Part shown: positions 34,063 to 42,137 of the stretch, in pieces
Layout: each line of letters opens with the position of its first letter
How positions within the stretch are numbered: the first letter of the stretch is position 1
NCBI GenBank assembly: GCA_002450015.1
Contig: DJYG01000005.1
Location: 1-45,165 of the forward strand
Direction: 5' to 3'
Source of the DNA: Cyanobacteria bacterium UBA6984
GTDB taxonomy: Bacteria > Cyanobacteriota > Vampirovibrionia > Gastranaerophilales > Gastranaerophilaceae
DNA length: 45,165 bases
The notes under the pieces: model-generated
The model's input: the letters and a program-made list of their open reading frames with translations, nothing else
What the model was told of the DNA's origin: nothing
The model's database searches: none
Program-made: the position numbers and the translations under genes

Positions 34063-36300
34063 TTGAATAAAATAATTAAACTATCACTAATCATAATGAT
34101 TTTTACAATATTTTCATTACCAACATTTGCAATTGAGAATGTAGTAGAAAATCATTCGCAAAATTTAACCGAATTTTCTGATTTTACAGGCGAAACATTT
34201 TTTAAATCAAAATATGAGATAGATGAAGAACGTCAGAAAAATTTGCAGCAAATGAAAAGAAAATATTACAGAAGATTTCTTGTTAATGAAGGTGATAGTA
34301 CGTTTAATTACTCTAACAGAAAGAGTATGCCGCCTTTGAAGAAATTAAGATTAGGTGTTGTAAGATTAAAAGATAAAGTGAGTGCGAGTAGAACTGCAAA
34401 AAAGGCTGCAAAAGAAGCTGCAAAAAATGCCGAAACTGGTAATGATATTTCTGAAGAGGCTTTGCAAGTTGAAGATAAATCAGAGGTTATTGAAAATGAA
34501 GTGATTGCAGAAGAAGCAGAAACTGCTCAAACAATGATAAAATGTAAAACAATGAAGTATCTTCCCGAAACAAATGAAATGGAAGCTACGGGTAATGTCG
34601 AAATAAAATTTCCTCAGCAAGATATATATTTGTATGCTGATAGAATGACTTACGATACTGTTAACAGTATTATACAACTATATGATAATGTTAAAGTTAT
34701 CCGTCAAGGAAATGAAGTTTTGGGTGAGTATATAAAGGTAGATTTGAATAATGAAACAGGTTTTTTGAAAAATCTTAAGGCATCGGAATATAATATAGAT
34801 ATTATTGCCGAAAACGGTTATATGTTTGGTGATACAATTGTTGCCGAAAATGGTAAGATAACATCAAATATGGATAATCTTTTGGAACTTCGTTCATCTG
34901 GTTTTGGTGAAGATTTAAAAAGATTTATTATCCCGAAAGAAGATATGTCGTTTTTGTTGAATGATGCAGGAAATAGCAGATATACAGTAAAAGTAAATGA
35001 AATTAAAATCAATGCAAAAGCTGCACATGATAAAATAAGTTTAAAAAATCCTAAAGTCTATTCAAATAAGACCGGTAAAAAAGTATTAGCATTGCCATCA
35101 TTGACGTTCTATACAAATAAAGAACATGATTATTTTGAGGGTAATTATCCGGAATTGGGTTCTTATGCCGGATTTGGTATGTTTGCCGGTCCTGGAGTAG
35201 TTTTGGAAACTCCTTATGGTTCAACGTTGAAACTTATTCCAACTGTTAGCTACAAGAAAAAGATAGGTTTTGGTGGTATTGCAAGATTTAAAAGCGGTAC
35301 AAATCAAACTGATGTTGGTTATAATACCGCAGCACAAAGATTTCTATTAAAGGGTTATCAAAGATTAGATGATCATTTGTATTTGCAATATGGCGCAAAT
35401 TCATATATGGATAGCTGGTTTATGGGACAATCATGGTTGGGATACGGTGGAGAATTACTTTTTGAAAAAGGATATACTCATAAGGATTTTCTTTTTAACA
35501 AGGCTAATGCAAATTTTAGACATAGAATTTCAGCCGGTATGTTTAGGGAAAACGCACGCGGCAATGATAATGAATATTTTAACGGTTATCATAAAATGGG
35601 TACTGCAAGATTTAAATATATGGCAGAATATAATCAAAAATTATATTCAATGTTTGGTGATGAAGATACTACAAATAATAAAGGTTGGAAACAACTTGAC
35701 TTGAGATTGATTTCTCAAGGTTCTGCTGCTTTATACGGGACTGGTGATACTCAATTTGTTGGCAGAATAGGACCGAGAATTGATTCTCAGTACAAGTTTT
35801 GGCGTCAGGAGCTCGGATATTATTTTACAGGATATAGTGATAATACCCCTTTAGTTTCTTTTGACGCATACAGATATGGACATTCTAATATTTATGTTAG
35901 AGAATATTTAAGACTGCATAAATTTTTAACTTTGGGATTATATGGCTCATATAATTTATCTGATGATATATATGATTACCAGTATAAAAAACAGTCTAGA
36001 TTAAGAGAAGCAACAGTTTATGCTTCATTAGGTCCTGATGATTTAAAATTGAATTTGGGATATGATTTTATAAGACAAAATACATATTTTGGAGTTTCTG
36101 TTGCTATGAATACAAAGGGTTCTTCAGTTGAGTATAAGAAAATAGAAATGAAAAATTTTGATGAATTCGGAAAAGTTAAGGGTGAACAAAATAAAGTAGA
36201 AAAATTTGAATTTAGTCCACCTCCAAGTCCGTATAAGTCAAAAGCAGTTGTTGAAAATTTAGAAGATTCTACTACATATATGAAGGGCGAACTATTATGA
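34063..36300 (+). CDS. LptD/OstA-like outer-membrane protein
   Basis: 745 residues. A signal peptide (about 1-24, ending PTFA) precedes a charged Lys/Arg/Glu/Ala-rich segment (30-145). An OstA/LptA-type beta-jellyroll follows (about 150-260: TMKYLPETNEMEATGNVEI, ADRMTYDTVNSIIQLYDNVKV). The rest has alternating aromatic strands such as YLQYGANSYMDSWFMGQ and LGYYFTGYSDN, consistent with a C-terminal barrel. In other diderms such proteins insert LPS into the outer membrane. It is divergent, and the usual LptD C-terminal signature is not seen. The start is TTG with GAGG upstream. It shares ATGA with the next gene. Confidence 0.65.
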   Translation: MNKIIKLSLIIMIFTIFSLPTFAIENVVENHSQNLTEFSDFTGETFFKSKYEIDEERQKNLQQMKRKYYRRFLVNEGDSTFNYSNRKSMPPLKKLRLGVVRLKDKVSASRTAKKAAKEAAKNAETGNDISEEALQVEDKSEVIENEVIAEEAETAQTMIKCKTMKYLPETNEMEATGNVEIKFPQQDIYLYADRMTYDTVNSIIQLYDNVKVIRQGNEVLGEYIKVDLNNETGFLKNLKASEYNIDIIAENGYMFGDTIVAENGKITSNMDNLLELRSSGFGEDLKRFIIPKEDMSFLLNDAGNSRYTVKVNEIKINAKAAHDKISLKNPKVYSNKTGKKVLALPSLTFYTNKEHDYFEGNYPELGSYAGFGMFAGPGVVLETPYGSTLKLIPTVSYKKKIGFGGIARFKSGTNQTDVGYNTAAQRFLLKGYQRLDDHLYLQYGANSYMDSWFMGQSWLGYGGELLFEKGYTHKDFLFNKANANFRHRISAGMFRENARGNDNEYFNGYHKMGTARFKYMAEYNQKLYSMFGDEDTTNNKGWKQLDLRLISQGSAALYGTGDTQFVGRIGPRIDSQYKFWRQELGYYFTGYSDNTPLVSFDAYRYGHSNIYVREYLRLHKFLTLGLYGSYNLSDDIYDYQYKKQSRLREATVYASLGPDDLKLNLGYDFIRQNTYFGVSVAMNTKGSSVEYKKIEMKNFDEFGKVKGEQNKVEKFEFSPPPSPYKSKAVVENLEDSTTYMKGELL

Positions 36301-36929
36301 TGACACGAAGCGAAATAGAAAATTTACTTATAGAATACGGTAAATTAATGGGTAAAAAAAATCTGACTCCGGGCATGTCAGGTAATATGTCATACAGATA
36401 TGGAGATAAAATTCTTATAACAGCCTCCGGTACTGCAAACGGGTATTTGGATAAAAACGATATTGTATTAATGGATTATGATGGTAATGCTATTTCAGGT
36501 GAAACAAAAAAGCCATCAAGTGAAAAATTAATGCACGTTGCTATATACAAAAAAAGACCTGATTTAAATGTAATTTTACACGTACATTCTCCATATTTAT
36601 CTTCATTTGCGGCAGCAGGCATTCCTTTAGATAAACCTGTTATGGCAGAAAATACATTTTATTTTGGAAAAATATTACTGGCTGATTATGCATTGCCTTC
36701 AACAGTTGAATTAGCACAAAATATTGTAAAATATTTTGATGATTACGATGCTGTTTTAATGGCAAATCATGGTTTTGTTGTCGCTTCAAATGATATAAAA
36801 GATGCATATTTAAAATTAGAACTTGCAGAATCTTATGCGCAGATTGTATTGAATACTTATTTGTTAGGTGGTGCAAATATTTTGAGCTGCGAACAGGAAA
36901 AAGCAATTTTAGCTTTACGAAAAAAATAA
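36297..36929 (+). CDS. Class II aldolase/adducin family protein (fuculose-1-phosphate aldolase-like)
   Basis: 210 residues. NLTPGMSGNMSYRYGDKILITASG is the phosphate-binding region, HVHSPYLSSFAAAG supplies two zinc His residues, AENTFYFGKI an acidic residue, and LMANHGFVVASND a third His. Similar to L-fuculose-1-phosphate aldolase and related enzymes. The substrate is uncertain; methylthioribulose or ribulose phosphates are alternatives. The start overlaps the LptD-like stop by 4 bp (ATGA), so the two are co-translated. Confidence 0.8.
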   Translation: MMTRSEIENLLIEYGKLMGKKNLTPGMSGNMSYRYGDKILITASGTANGYLDKNDIVLMDYDGNAISGETKKPSSEKLMHVAIYKKRPDLNVILHVHSPYLSSFAAAGIPLDKPVMAENTFYFGKILLADYALPSTVELAQNIVKYFDDYDAVLMANHGFVVASNDIKDAYLKLELAESYAQIVLNTYLLGGANILSCEQEKAILALRKK

Positions 36930-37138
36930 GTTTATTTCTTTAAAACTTTTGTTTCAGACGACAAAACGTATGTTTTTATAACATTTGTCTTTGGTTTTGT
37001 AATTTTATTTTTAATTGGTAAGGTTTGGTATTTGTTCACAGATTAATTATATAATGTAATTATGTTAAGTTTCATCAGTATTTTGTAGTTTATGGGGTTA
37101 GTTTTTGGTAAAATAAAACTTAGTTACAGGTCGGAAAT

Positions 37139-39133
37139 ATGAATTTAAAGCAAAAGATAATACTAATTACAGTCATAATTTGTGCCGTAATTGCAATAAT
37201 TTTTGTAAATACTTGGAACGGAATGCGCTCTGAGTCAGATAGCTTGCGAATTTATGCTCAAGGGCTTGAATATTATAAATTAAATGATTATAAAAAGGCC
37301 TATGACTCATTTTCTAAGGTGTCAAAGAATTCCGCATTGAAGCCTGCTGCCATATATAGACAGGCAAAATGTGCAGAGAGTATGCAGTCAAATAAATTGG
37401 TAATGAAACATTATAAGCAGTTAATAAATCATTATCCAAATTTTGCACTGTCTGTAAGGATAAAATACCTTTTTGCACAAAATATTTATGACAAATCTCC
37501 GCGTAGGGCAAGGCGTCATTTTAATAATATTGTAAAAAAGTATCCGTTAAGTGAGTATGCGATAGCTTCAAAATATTATTTAGGTCTAATTCAGATTCTT
37601 GAATTGGAAGGTGTTACAAATCCAACAAAGCTTGCGCTTGATATGCAAAAGGCGGAAGATTATTTTAAAGCCTATTTGAAAGATGCTCCGGCAGGACGTT
37701 ATGCAATATATAGTATAAACAAAATTAAAGATTTAAACCCTAATTCATTAACCGGCGAGGATAATCTTATTATTGCCCGTTCTTATTATGCATTAGGAGA
37801 ATTTGAACTTGCTAAAAAGCATTTGGAACAAACAAATGTTGCATACAGTTGGTGCGATATTGTTAAAAACTATTATGAACTTAGAAAATACGATAAAGTA
37901 AAAGAATATACCCAAAAGGGTATTTCTAAATATTCACAATATGTAAAAAAAGAAGATTTATACAAAGCTGTTGATTTGTATTTGCAAACTCAAACTGGCA
38001 ATAAAAATAATACTTTAGCATACTTAAGTGATATATCAAAGGGTGGTTCAGGTGAAGATTATATAAAATATTTAACTTGCATGAATGCTCCATTAGAGTA
38101 TCGAGATGCTTGTTATTCTGATTTGTATTATAAATTTCCTGACGGAAGATTTGCGGCAGATGCATTATCAAATGTAATTTTTGCAAATATAAAATATGGT
38201 CGCTATAATGCAGCAAAAAAATTAGGACAAGAACATTTAAGTAAATATTCAAATGTAAATTCGACTCCATTTGTGTATTTTTGGCTTGCAAAAGCAGAAG
38301 AACGTTCTAAAAATTATGAGGGTGCGCGTTTTTATTATAAAAAAGTTATGGATTTGTATCCTGATTCATACTATGCTTATCGTTCATACATTGATGTGTA
38401 CAGAATTGATACTTCTTTGTTTGTATCTGATATTGTTTATAAACCGGTTGTATTTCCTTATGAACATTCAAAAGATGGGGATATGGTTGTAAAGTTGGCT
38501 TTATTAAAAGATTATGGCTTAGTTAATGAATTGTGTAAGAATGATAAATTCGTACAAAGCTGGCTTGCTTATGAAAGAGGAGAGTTTAATTCATCGGTAG
38601 TTCTTGCAAGAGATGCTATGGATAAATTAGATAAAAAACCTCCAAAAACAGATTTTAGGTGGAGATTGGTATATCCTGTGCATTATTATGATATTATCAA
38701 AGAATTTACTTTAAATAATAATCCTGTGCTGTTGTTAGCAATGATAAAAGAAGAAAGTCACTTTGATGCAAAAGCAACAAGCTCTGTTGGGGCAAGAGGT
38801 TTAATGCAATTGATGCCCCAAACAGCCAATGAAGTTAAAAACGCTTATGGATTAGTTTATCCTGATGCAAATTATTTGTATAATCCAAGATATAATATCC
38901 AACTCGGAAGTATATATATGTCAAAACTGAAAAAAATGCATAACGGTAGTGATTTTTATTCTGTTTTGTCTTATAACGGCGGGGCAGGCATGGTTAATGC
39001 TTGGAAAAATAATATTACATACGATTACAGAGATGATTTGTTGGAACAAATTCCATATCCTGAAACGCAAAATTATTTAAAAAAAGTTTATAAAGCATAT
39101 TGGAACTATGCAAGAATTTACGGTGAAAAATAA
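37139..39133 (+). CDS. slt: Soluble lytic murein transglycosylase (Slt-like) with helical repeats
   Basis: 664 residues. An N-terminal membrane helix/signal anchor (about 7-25) is followed by a long TPR-like superhelix (35-480). The C-terminal SLT domain has catalytic Glu539 in KEESHFDAKATSSVGARGLMQLMP, then YNPRYNIQLGSIYMSKL and VLSYNGGAGMVNAW. It cleaves peptidoglycan glycan chains with 1,6-anhydro ends. The arrangement matches E. coli Slt70. Ribosome site AGGTCGGA before the ATG. It follows a 209-bp intergenic region, so it probably has its own promoter (TGGTAAAAT near 37106). Confidence 0.9.
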   Translation: MNLKQKIILITVIICAVIAIIFVNTWNGMRSESDSLRIYAQGLEYYKLNDYKKAYDSFSKVSKNSALKPAAIYRQAKCAESMQSNKLVMKHYKQLINHYPNFALSVRIKYLFAQNIYDKSPRRARRHFNNIVKKYPLSEYAIASKYYLGLIQILELEGVTNPTKLALDMQKAEDYFKAYLKDAPAGRYAIYSINKIKDLNPNSLTGEDNLIIARSYYALGEFELAKKHLEQTNVAYSWCDIVKNYYELRKYDKVKEYTQKGISKYSQYVKKEDLYKAVDLYLQTQTGNKNNTLAYLSDISKGGSGEDYIKYLTCMNAPLEYRDACYSDLYYKFPDGRFAADALSNVIFANIKYGRYNAAKKLGQEHLSKYSNVNSTPFVYFWLAKAEERSKNYEGARFYYKKVMDLYPDSYYAYRSYIDVYRIDTSLFVSDIVYKPVVFPYEHSKDGDMVVKLALLKDYGLVNELCKNDKFVQSWLAYERGEFNSSVVLARDAMDKLDKKPPKTDFRWRLVYPVHYYDIIKEFTLNNNPVLLLAMIKEESHFDAKATSSVGARGLMQLMPQTANEVKNAYGLVYPDANYLYNPRYNIQLGSIYMSKLKKMHNGSDFYSVLSYNGGAGMVNAWKNNITYDYRDDLLEQIPYPETQNYLKKVYKAYWNYARIYGEK

Positions 39134-39167
39134 ATATTTTATAAGTTATATATTTATGCGTTTGTGT

Positions 39168-39173
39168 TATAAT
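39168..39173 (+). promoter_or_regulatory. -10 element of the nadB-nadC operon
   Basis: TATAAT at 39168-39173. The -35 region at 39145-39150 (GTTATA) is weak. Transcription would begin at about 39179-39180, on or beside an in-frame ATG at 39179. Confidence 0.4.
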
Positions 39174-39208
39174 TATAGATGTTGTTAGAAGAGCAAATTA
39201 GGTTTAAG

Positions 39209-40813
39209 ATGGAATATTTAAACTATTCAGCAATAGTAATAGGTAGTGGTTTGGCAGGATTGTATTCTGCGATTAAAATTGAGCAAAACTTGCAAAGTGG
39301 AAAAGTTTTACTTATTACAAAAGCTGATTTAGGTGAAAGTAATTCAAGATATGCTCAAGGTGGTATTGTCGCTGTATTAAAGGATAATACTGAAGATTCT
39401 GTTGCATCGCATATTACAGATACACTTAATGCAGGTGCTGGTCTAAGTGATTTTAATGTGGTTAAATATATTTCCGAATATTCAGATGAAGTTATAAAAG
39501 ATTTAATTTCATTGGGTGTAAATTTTGATAGAGATGAAAATGATAATTTAATATTTACTTTAGAAGGTGCGCATAGTGTTAAAAGAATTTTGCATTGTAA
39601 CGGAGATGCAACAGGCAGAGGGATTGAAAAGAGATTATCTTCTCTTGTAGCTCAAAATGAAAATATTACTAAGCTGCAAAATACAATTGCAGTAGAGTTA
39701 ATTACAGAAGATGAAACTTGTAAAGGTGTAGTTATATTTGACGGTGCAAATTATAAAGCAGTTTTATCACCGGTTGTTATTCTTGCTACTGGTGGTTTGG
39801 GACAAATATATAAAAATACAACAAATCCAAAGTGTGCAACAGGTGACGGTTTAGCACTTGCATATAATGCCGGTGCTATTATGCAGGATATGGAATTTGT
39901 GCAATTTCACCCTACCGCCCTTGCTGTTGAAGGAGAAAATAAAAATTTTTTAATAAGTGAAGCTGTTAGGGGCGAAGGCGCAAAATTAGCTGACAGAAAC
40001 GGTAATTATTATATGTCGCAGTATCATGAACTCGAAGATTTAGCTCCAAGGGATATAGTTACACGAGCAAATTATGAACAAATGGCTAAAAGTGGAGAAG
40101 ATTGTGTATTCCTTGATGCTACTTTGATTGATAGCGATAAATTAAAAAAACGTTTTCCTAATATTTCGCAAATTTGTTTAAAAAATGATATAGATATTTC
40201 AAAAGATTATATACCTGTACACCCTGCTGCGCATTACTTTATGGGCGGGGTTAAGTCCAATGTCGATGGTAGAACCTCTATAAAAGGCTTGTTTGCAATA
40301 GGTGAAACTGCTTCAACCGGTTTACACGGGGCAAATCGTTTAGCCAGCAATTCATTATTGGAATGTGCTGTTACAGCCTATTCTTTAGCGAAATATGTTA
40401 AGGATAATTATATTTCCTCAACAATTCAATTAACAGAAAATATAGAAAAAAGTTTAAAAAAGTATTCGCAAGAACTTGGATTTATTGAGTATGATACAGA
40501 TGCGCTAAAGGCTGAATTACAGGATATAATGTGGAATGGTGTCGGAATTATAAGAAGTGAAGAAAGTTTAAAGACTGCAAATACTCAATTACATAATTTA
40601 AAGACAAAATTTTTGAGAAATTCAAAATGTTTAAATATTTCGGAGTATGAATTTAAAAATATGTTAACTGTTGCGCAGTTAATAGTAAATGCTGCGATTA
40701 ACAGGAAAGAATCACGGGGGGCTCATTATAGAACGGATTACCCTTATACAAAAGACATTGCCGAACATAATTGTATTATTAAACAACAAGGAGAGTTAAG
40801 TTTTGTTAGATAA
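39209..40813 (+). CDS. nadB: L-aspartate oxidase
   Basis: 534 residues from the ATG at 39209. Oxidises L-aspartate to iminoaspartate for de novo NAD synthesis, using FAD. It has the FAD-binding motif IVIGSGLAGLYSAIKIE, NSRYAQGGIVAVL, VQFHPTALA, RGEGAKLADRNG, HPAAHYFMGGVKSNVDGRTS and GLHGANRLASNSLLECAV. The in-frame ATG at 39179 would add ten residues and could be a leaderless start; I prefer 39209, which has AGG at a suitable distance and gives the usual length. It overlaps nadC by 11 bp. nadA is not in the window. Confidence 0.95.
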   Translation: MEYLNYSAIVIGSGLAGLYSAIKIEQNLQSGKVLLITKADLGESNSRYAQGGIVAVLKDNTEDSVASHITDTLNAGAGLSDFNVVKYISEYSDEVIKDLISLGVNFDRDENDNLIFTLEGAHSVKRILHCNGDATGRGIEKRLSSLVAQNENITKLQNTIAVELITEDETCKGVVIFDGANYKAVLSPVVILATGGLGQIYKNTTNPKCATGDGLALAYNAGAIMQDMEFVQFHPTALAVEGENKNFLISEAVRGEGAKLADRNGNYYMSQYHELEDLAPRDIVTRANYEQMAKSGEDCVFLDATLIDSDKLKKRFPNISQICLKNDIDISKDYIPVHPAAHYFMGGVKSNVDGRTSIKGLFAIGETASTGLHGANRLASNSLLECAVTAYSLAKYVKDNYISSTIQLTENIEKSLKKYSQELGFIEYDTDALKAELQDIMWNGVGIIRSEESLKTANTQLHNLKTKFLRNSKCLNISEYEFKNMLTVAQLIVNAAINRKESRGAHYRTDYPYTKDIAEHNCIIKQQGELSFVR

Positions 40814-41636
40814 TTTTTTAATTGATAAGCATGTATTAGCTGCTTTAGAAGAAGATATTGGGTTTGGAGATATCACGACTGATAATATTGCAAATGAAAA
40901 TGATATATTAATTGCAAAATTAAATACGCGTACAGATGGTGTATTGTGTGGAACTAGAGTCTTTGAAAGAGTTTTTAAATTATTATCAGATAATGTAAGT
41001 GTAGAATTTTATTTTAAAGATGGTGATTTTATAAAAGCAGGTGATAATGTTGCTGTTATTAGTGGTTCTGCAAGTGCCGTTTTGAAAGGAGAAAGAACAG
41101 CATTAAATTATATACAAAGAATGAGCGGTATTGCAACCGAAACAAAAAAATATCAAGATGCAATAGGTTCTTTAAAGGCTAAAATTTCTGATACAAGAAA
41201 AACAACACCTAATTTTAGAATATTTGAAAAGTATTCTGTATATGTTGGAGGGGCTTGCATTCACAGATTCAACCTCGCAGATTGTGCAATGATTAAGGAT
41301 AATCATATAAAACTTGCAGGCTCAATAACAAATGCTGTTAATAAAATAAGAAAAAATATTTCTCATACTCATAAAATAGAAGTGGAATGTGATACTTTTG
41401 AGCAAGTAAAAGAGGCTGTTGAGTGCAGTGCTGATATTATTATGTTGGATAATATGTCTTGCGAACAGATGAAAGAAGCTGTTGAGTATATAAATGGAAG
41501 AGCAATTGTCGAAGCAAGCGGTAATGTTAATATAAATACAGTAAATGAAATAGCAAAAACCGGTGTTAATATTATTTCATCAAGTGCAATTGTTGCTAAA
41601 GCTCCGACTTTGGATTTAGCTTTGGATATTGACTAA
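40803..41636 (+). CDS. nadC: Quinolinate phosphoribosyltransferase
   Basis: 277 residues, normal length. Converts quinolinate and PRPP to nicotinate mononucleotide. It has LEEDIGFGDITTDNI at the N-terminus, NYIQRMSGIATETKKY, DTRKTTPNFRIFEKY, HRFNLADCAMIKDNHIKLAG, VEVECDTFEQ-like IEVECDTFEQ, DIIMLDNMS and EASGNVNINTV. The segment after KYSVYVGGAC reads IHRFNL, where most enzymes have NHRxGL; a mild variation. The start codon is TTG with GGAG upstream. The end overlaps the convergent gene at 41633 by 4 bp. Confidence 0.95.
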   Translation: MLDNFLIDKHVLAALEEDIGFGDITTDNIANENDILIAKLNTRTDGVLCGTRVFERVFKLLSDNVSVEFYFKDGDFIKAGDNVAVISGSASAVLKGERTALNYIQRMSGIATETKKYQDAIGSLKAKISDTRKTTPNFRIFEKYSVYVGGACIHRFNLADCAMIKDNHIKLAGSITNAVNKIRKNISHTHKIEVECDTFEQVKEAVECSADIIMLDNMSCEQMKEAVEYINGRAIVEASGNVNINTVNEIAKTGVNIISSSAIVAKAPTLDLALDID

Positions 41637-42052
41637 TTTGATTCTTTTTGTTCTTCTTGTTTCTCAGATTTATTAAAAGGTGCTTTTGCTGCAGAAACTA
41701 CAGTTTCAACTAAACCTTTAGCAATTTCTTTATTTACATCAAAATGGTTTTGGGTATAAGCATCTTCAGGTGTTTTAAATTTTTCTTCAGCTTTATTTGC
41801 GGCATTTTCTATCGTTTTATTAACGCCTTCTTTTACAGCTTTTGCAATTGAACTGGCAGCTTTACCTATTCCCTTTGCTATTTCACCCCAAAATGCTGCG
41901 TGTACGTCTGTATGATTTCTTGTAAATGCATCTTCAGGAGTTTTATAATTTTTGTCTGCAACTTCTGCAGCTTTATTAATTGCATTATCTATAAAAGATG
42001 AACTATTAGCAGTTTTGCCTTTGAAGTTTAGATTAATAGGTGTTATATACAT
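41633..42052 (-). CDS. Small protein with N-terminal NLNFKG motif and an internal duplication
   Basis: 139 residues, no signal peptide, rich in Ala, Lys, Glu and Asn. The N-terminus MYITPINLNFKGK shares the '[VI]NxxFx[SG]' pattern with the HExxH protein at 5583. Two copies of an approx. 35-residue unit lie at about 23-62 and 83-114; their cores are KTPEDAFTRNHTDVH (37-51) and KTPEDAYTQNHFDVN (93-107), each followed by EIAKG. The alternation of helical segments is amphipathic. The C-terminus is highly charged (NKSEKQEEQKESN). No family recognised. AAGGA-type ribosome site upstream of the ATG. Confidence 0.65.
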   Translation of the reverse strand: MYITPINLNFKGKTANSSSFIDNAINKAAEVADKNYKTPEDAFTRNHTDVHAAFWGEIAKGIGKAASSIAKAVKEGVNKTIENAANKAEEKFKTPEDAYTQNHFDVNKEIAKGLVETVVSAAKAPFNKSEKQEEQKESN

Positions 42053-42137
42053 TGAATTTCCTTTCTGGTTATACTATTAGAAAATATACAAATATCTTTT
42101 TTGCTAGAATTAAATGTATTTTTTACAATTCTTAATG

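Noticed and set aside
36930..37138. Hidden small gene between the aldolase and the transglycosylase
   Set aside because: No ORF with a ribosome site on either strand; only an AT-rich weak TTTTGT/ACAAAA hairpin and a likely promoter for the transglycosylase gene.
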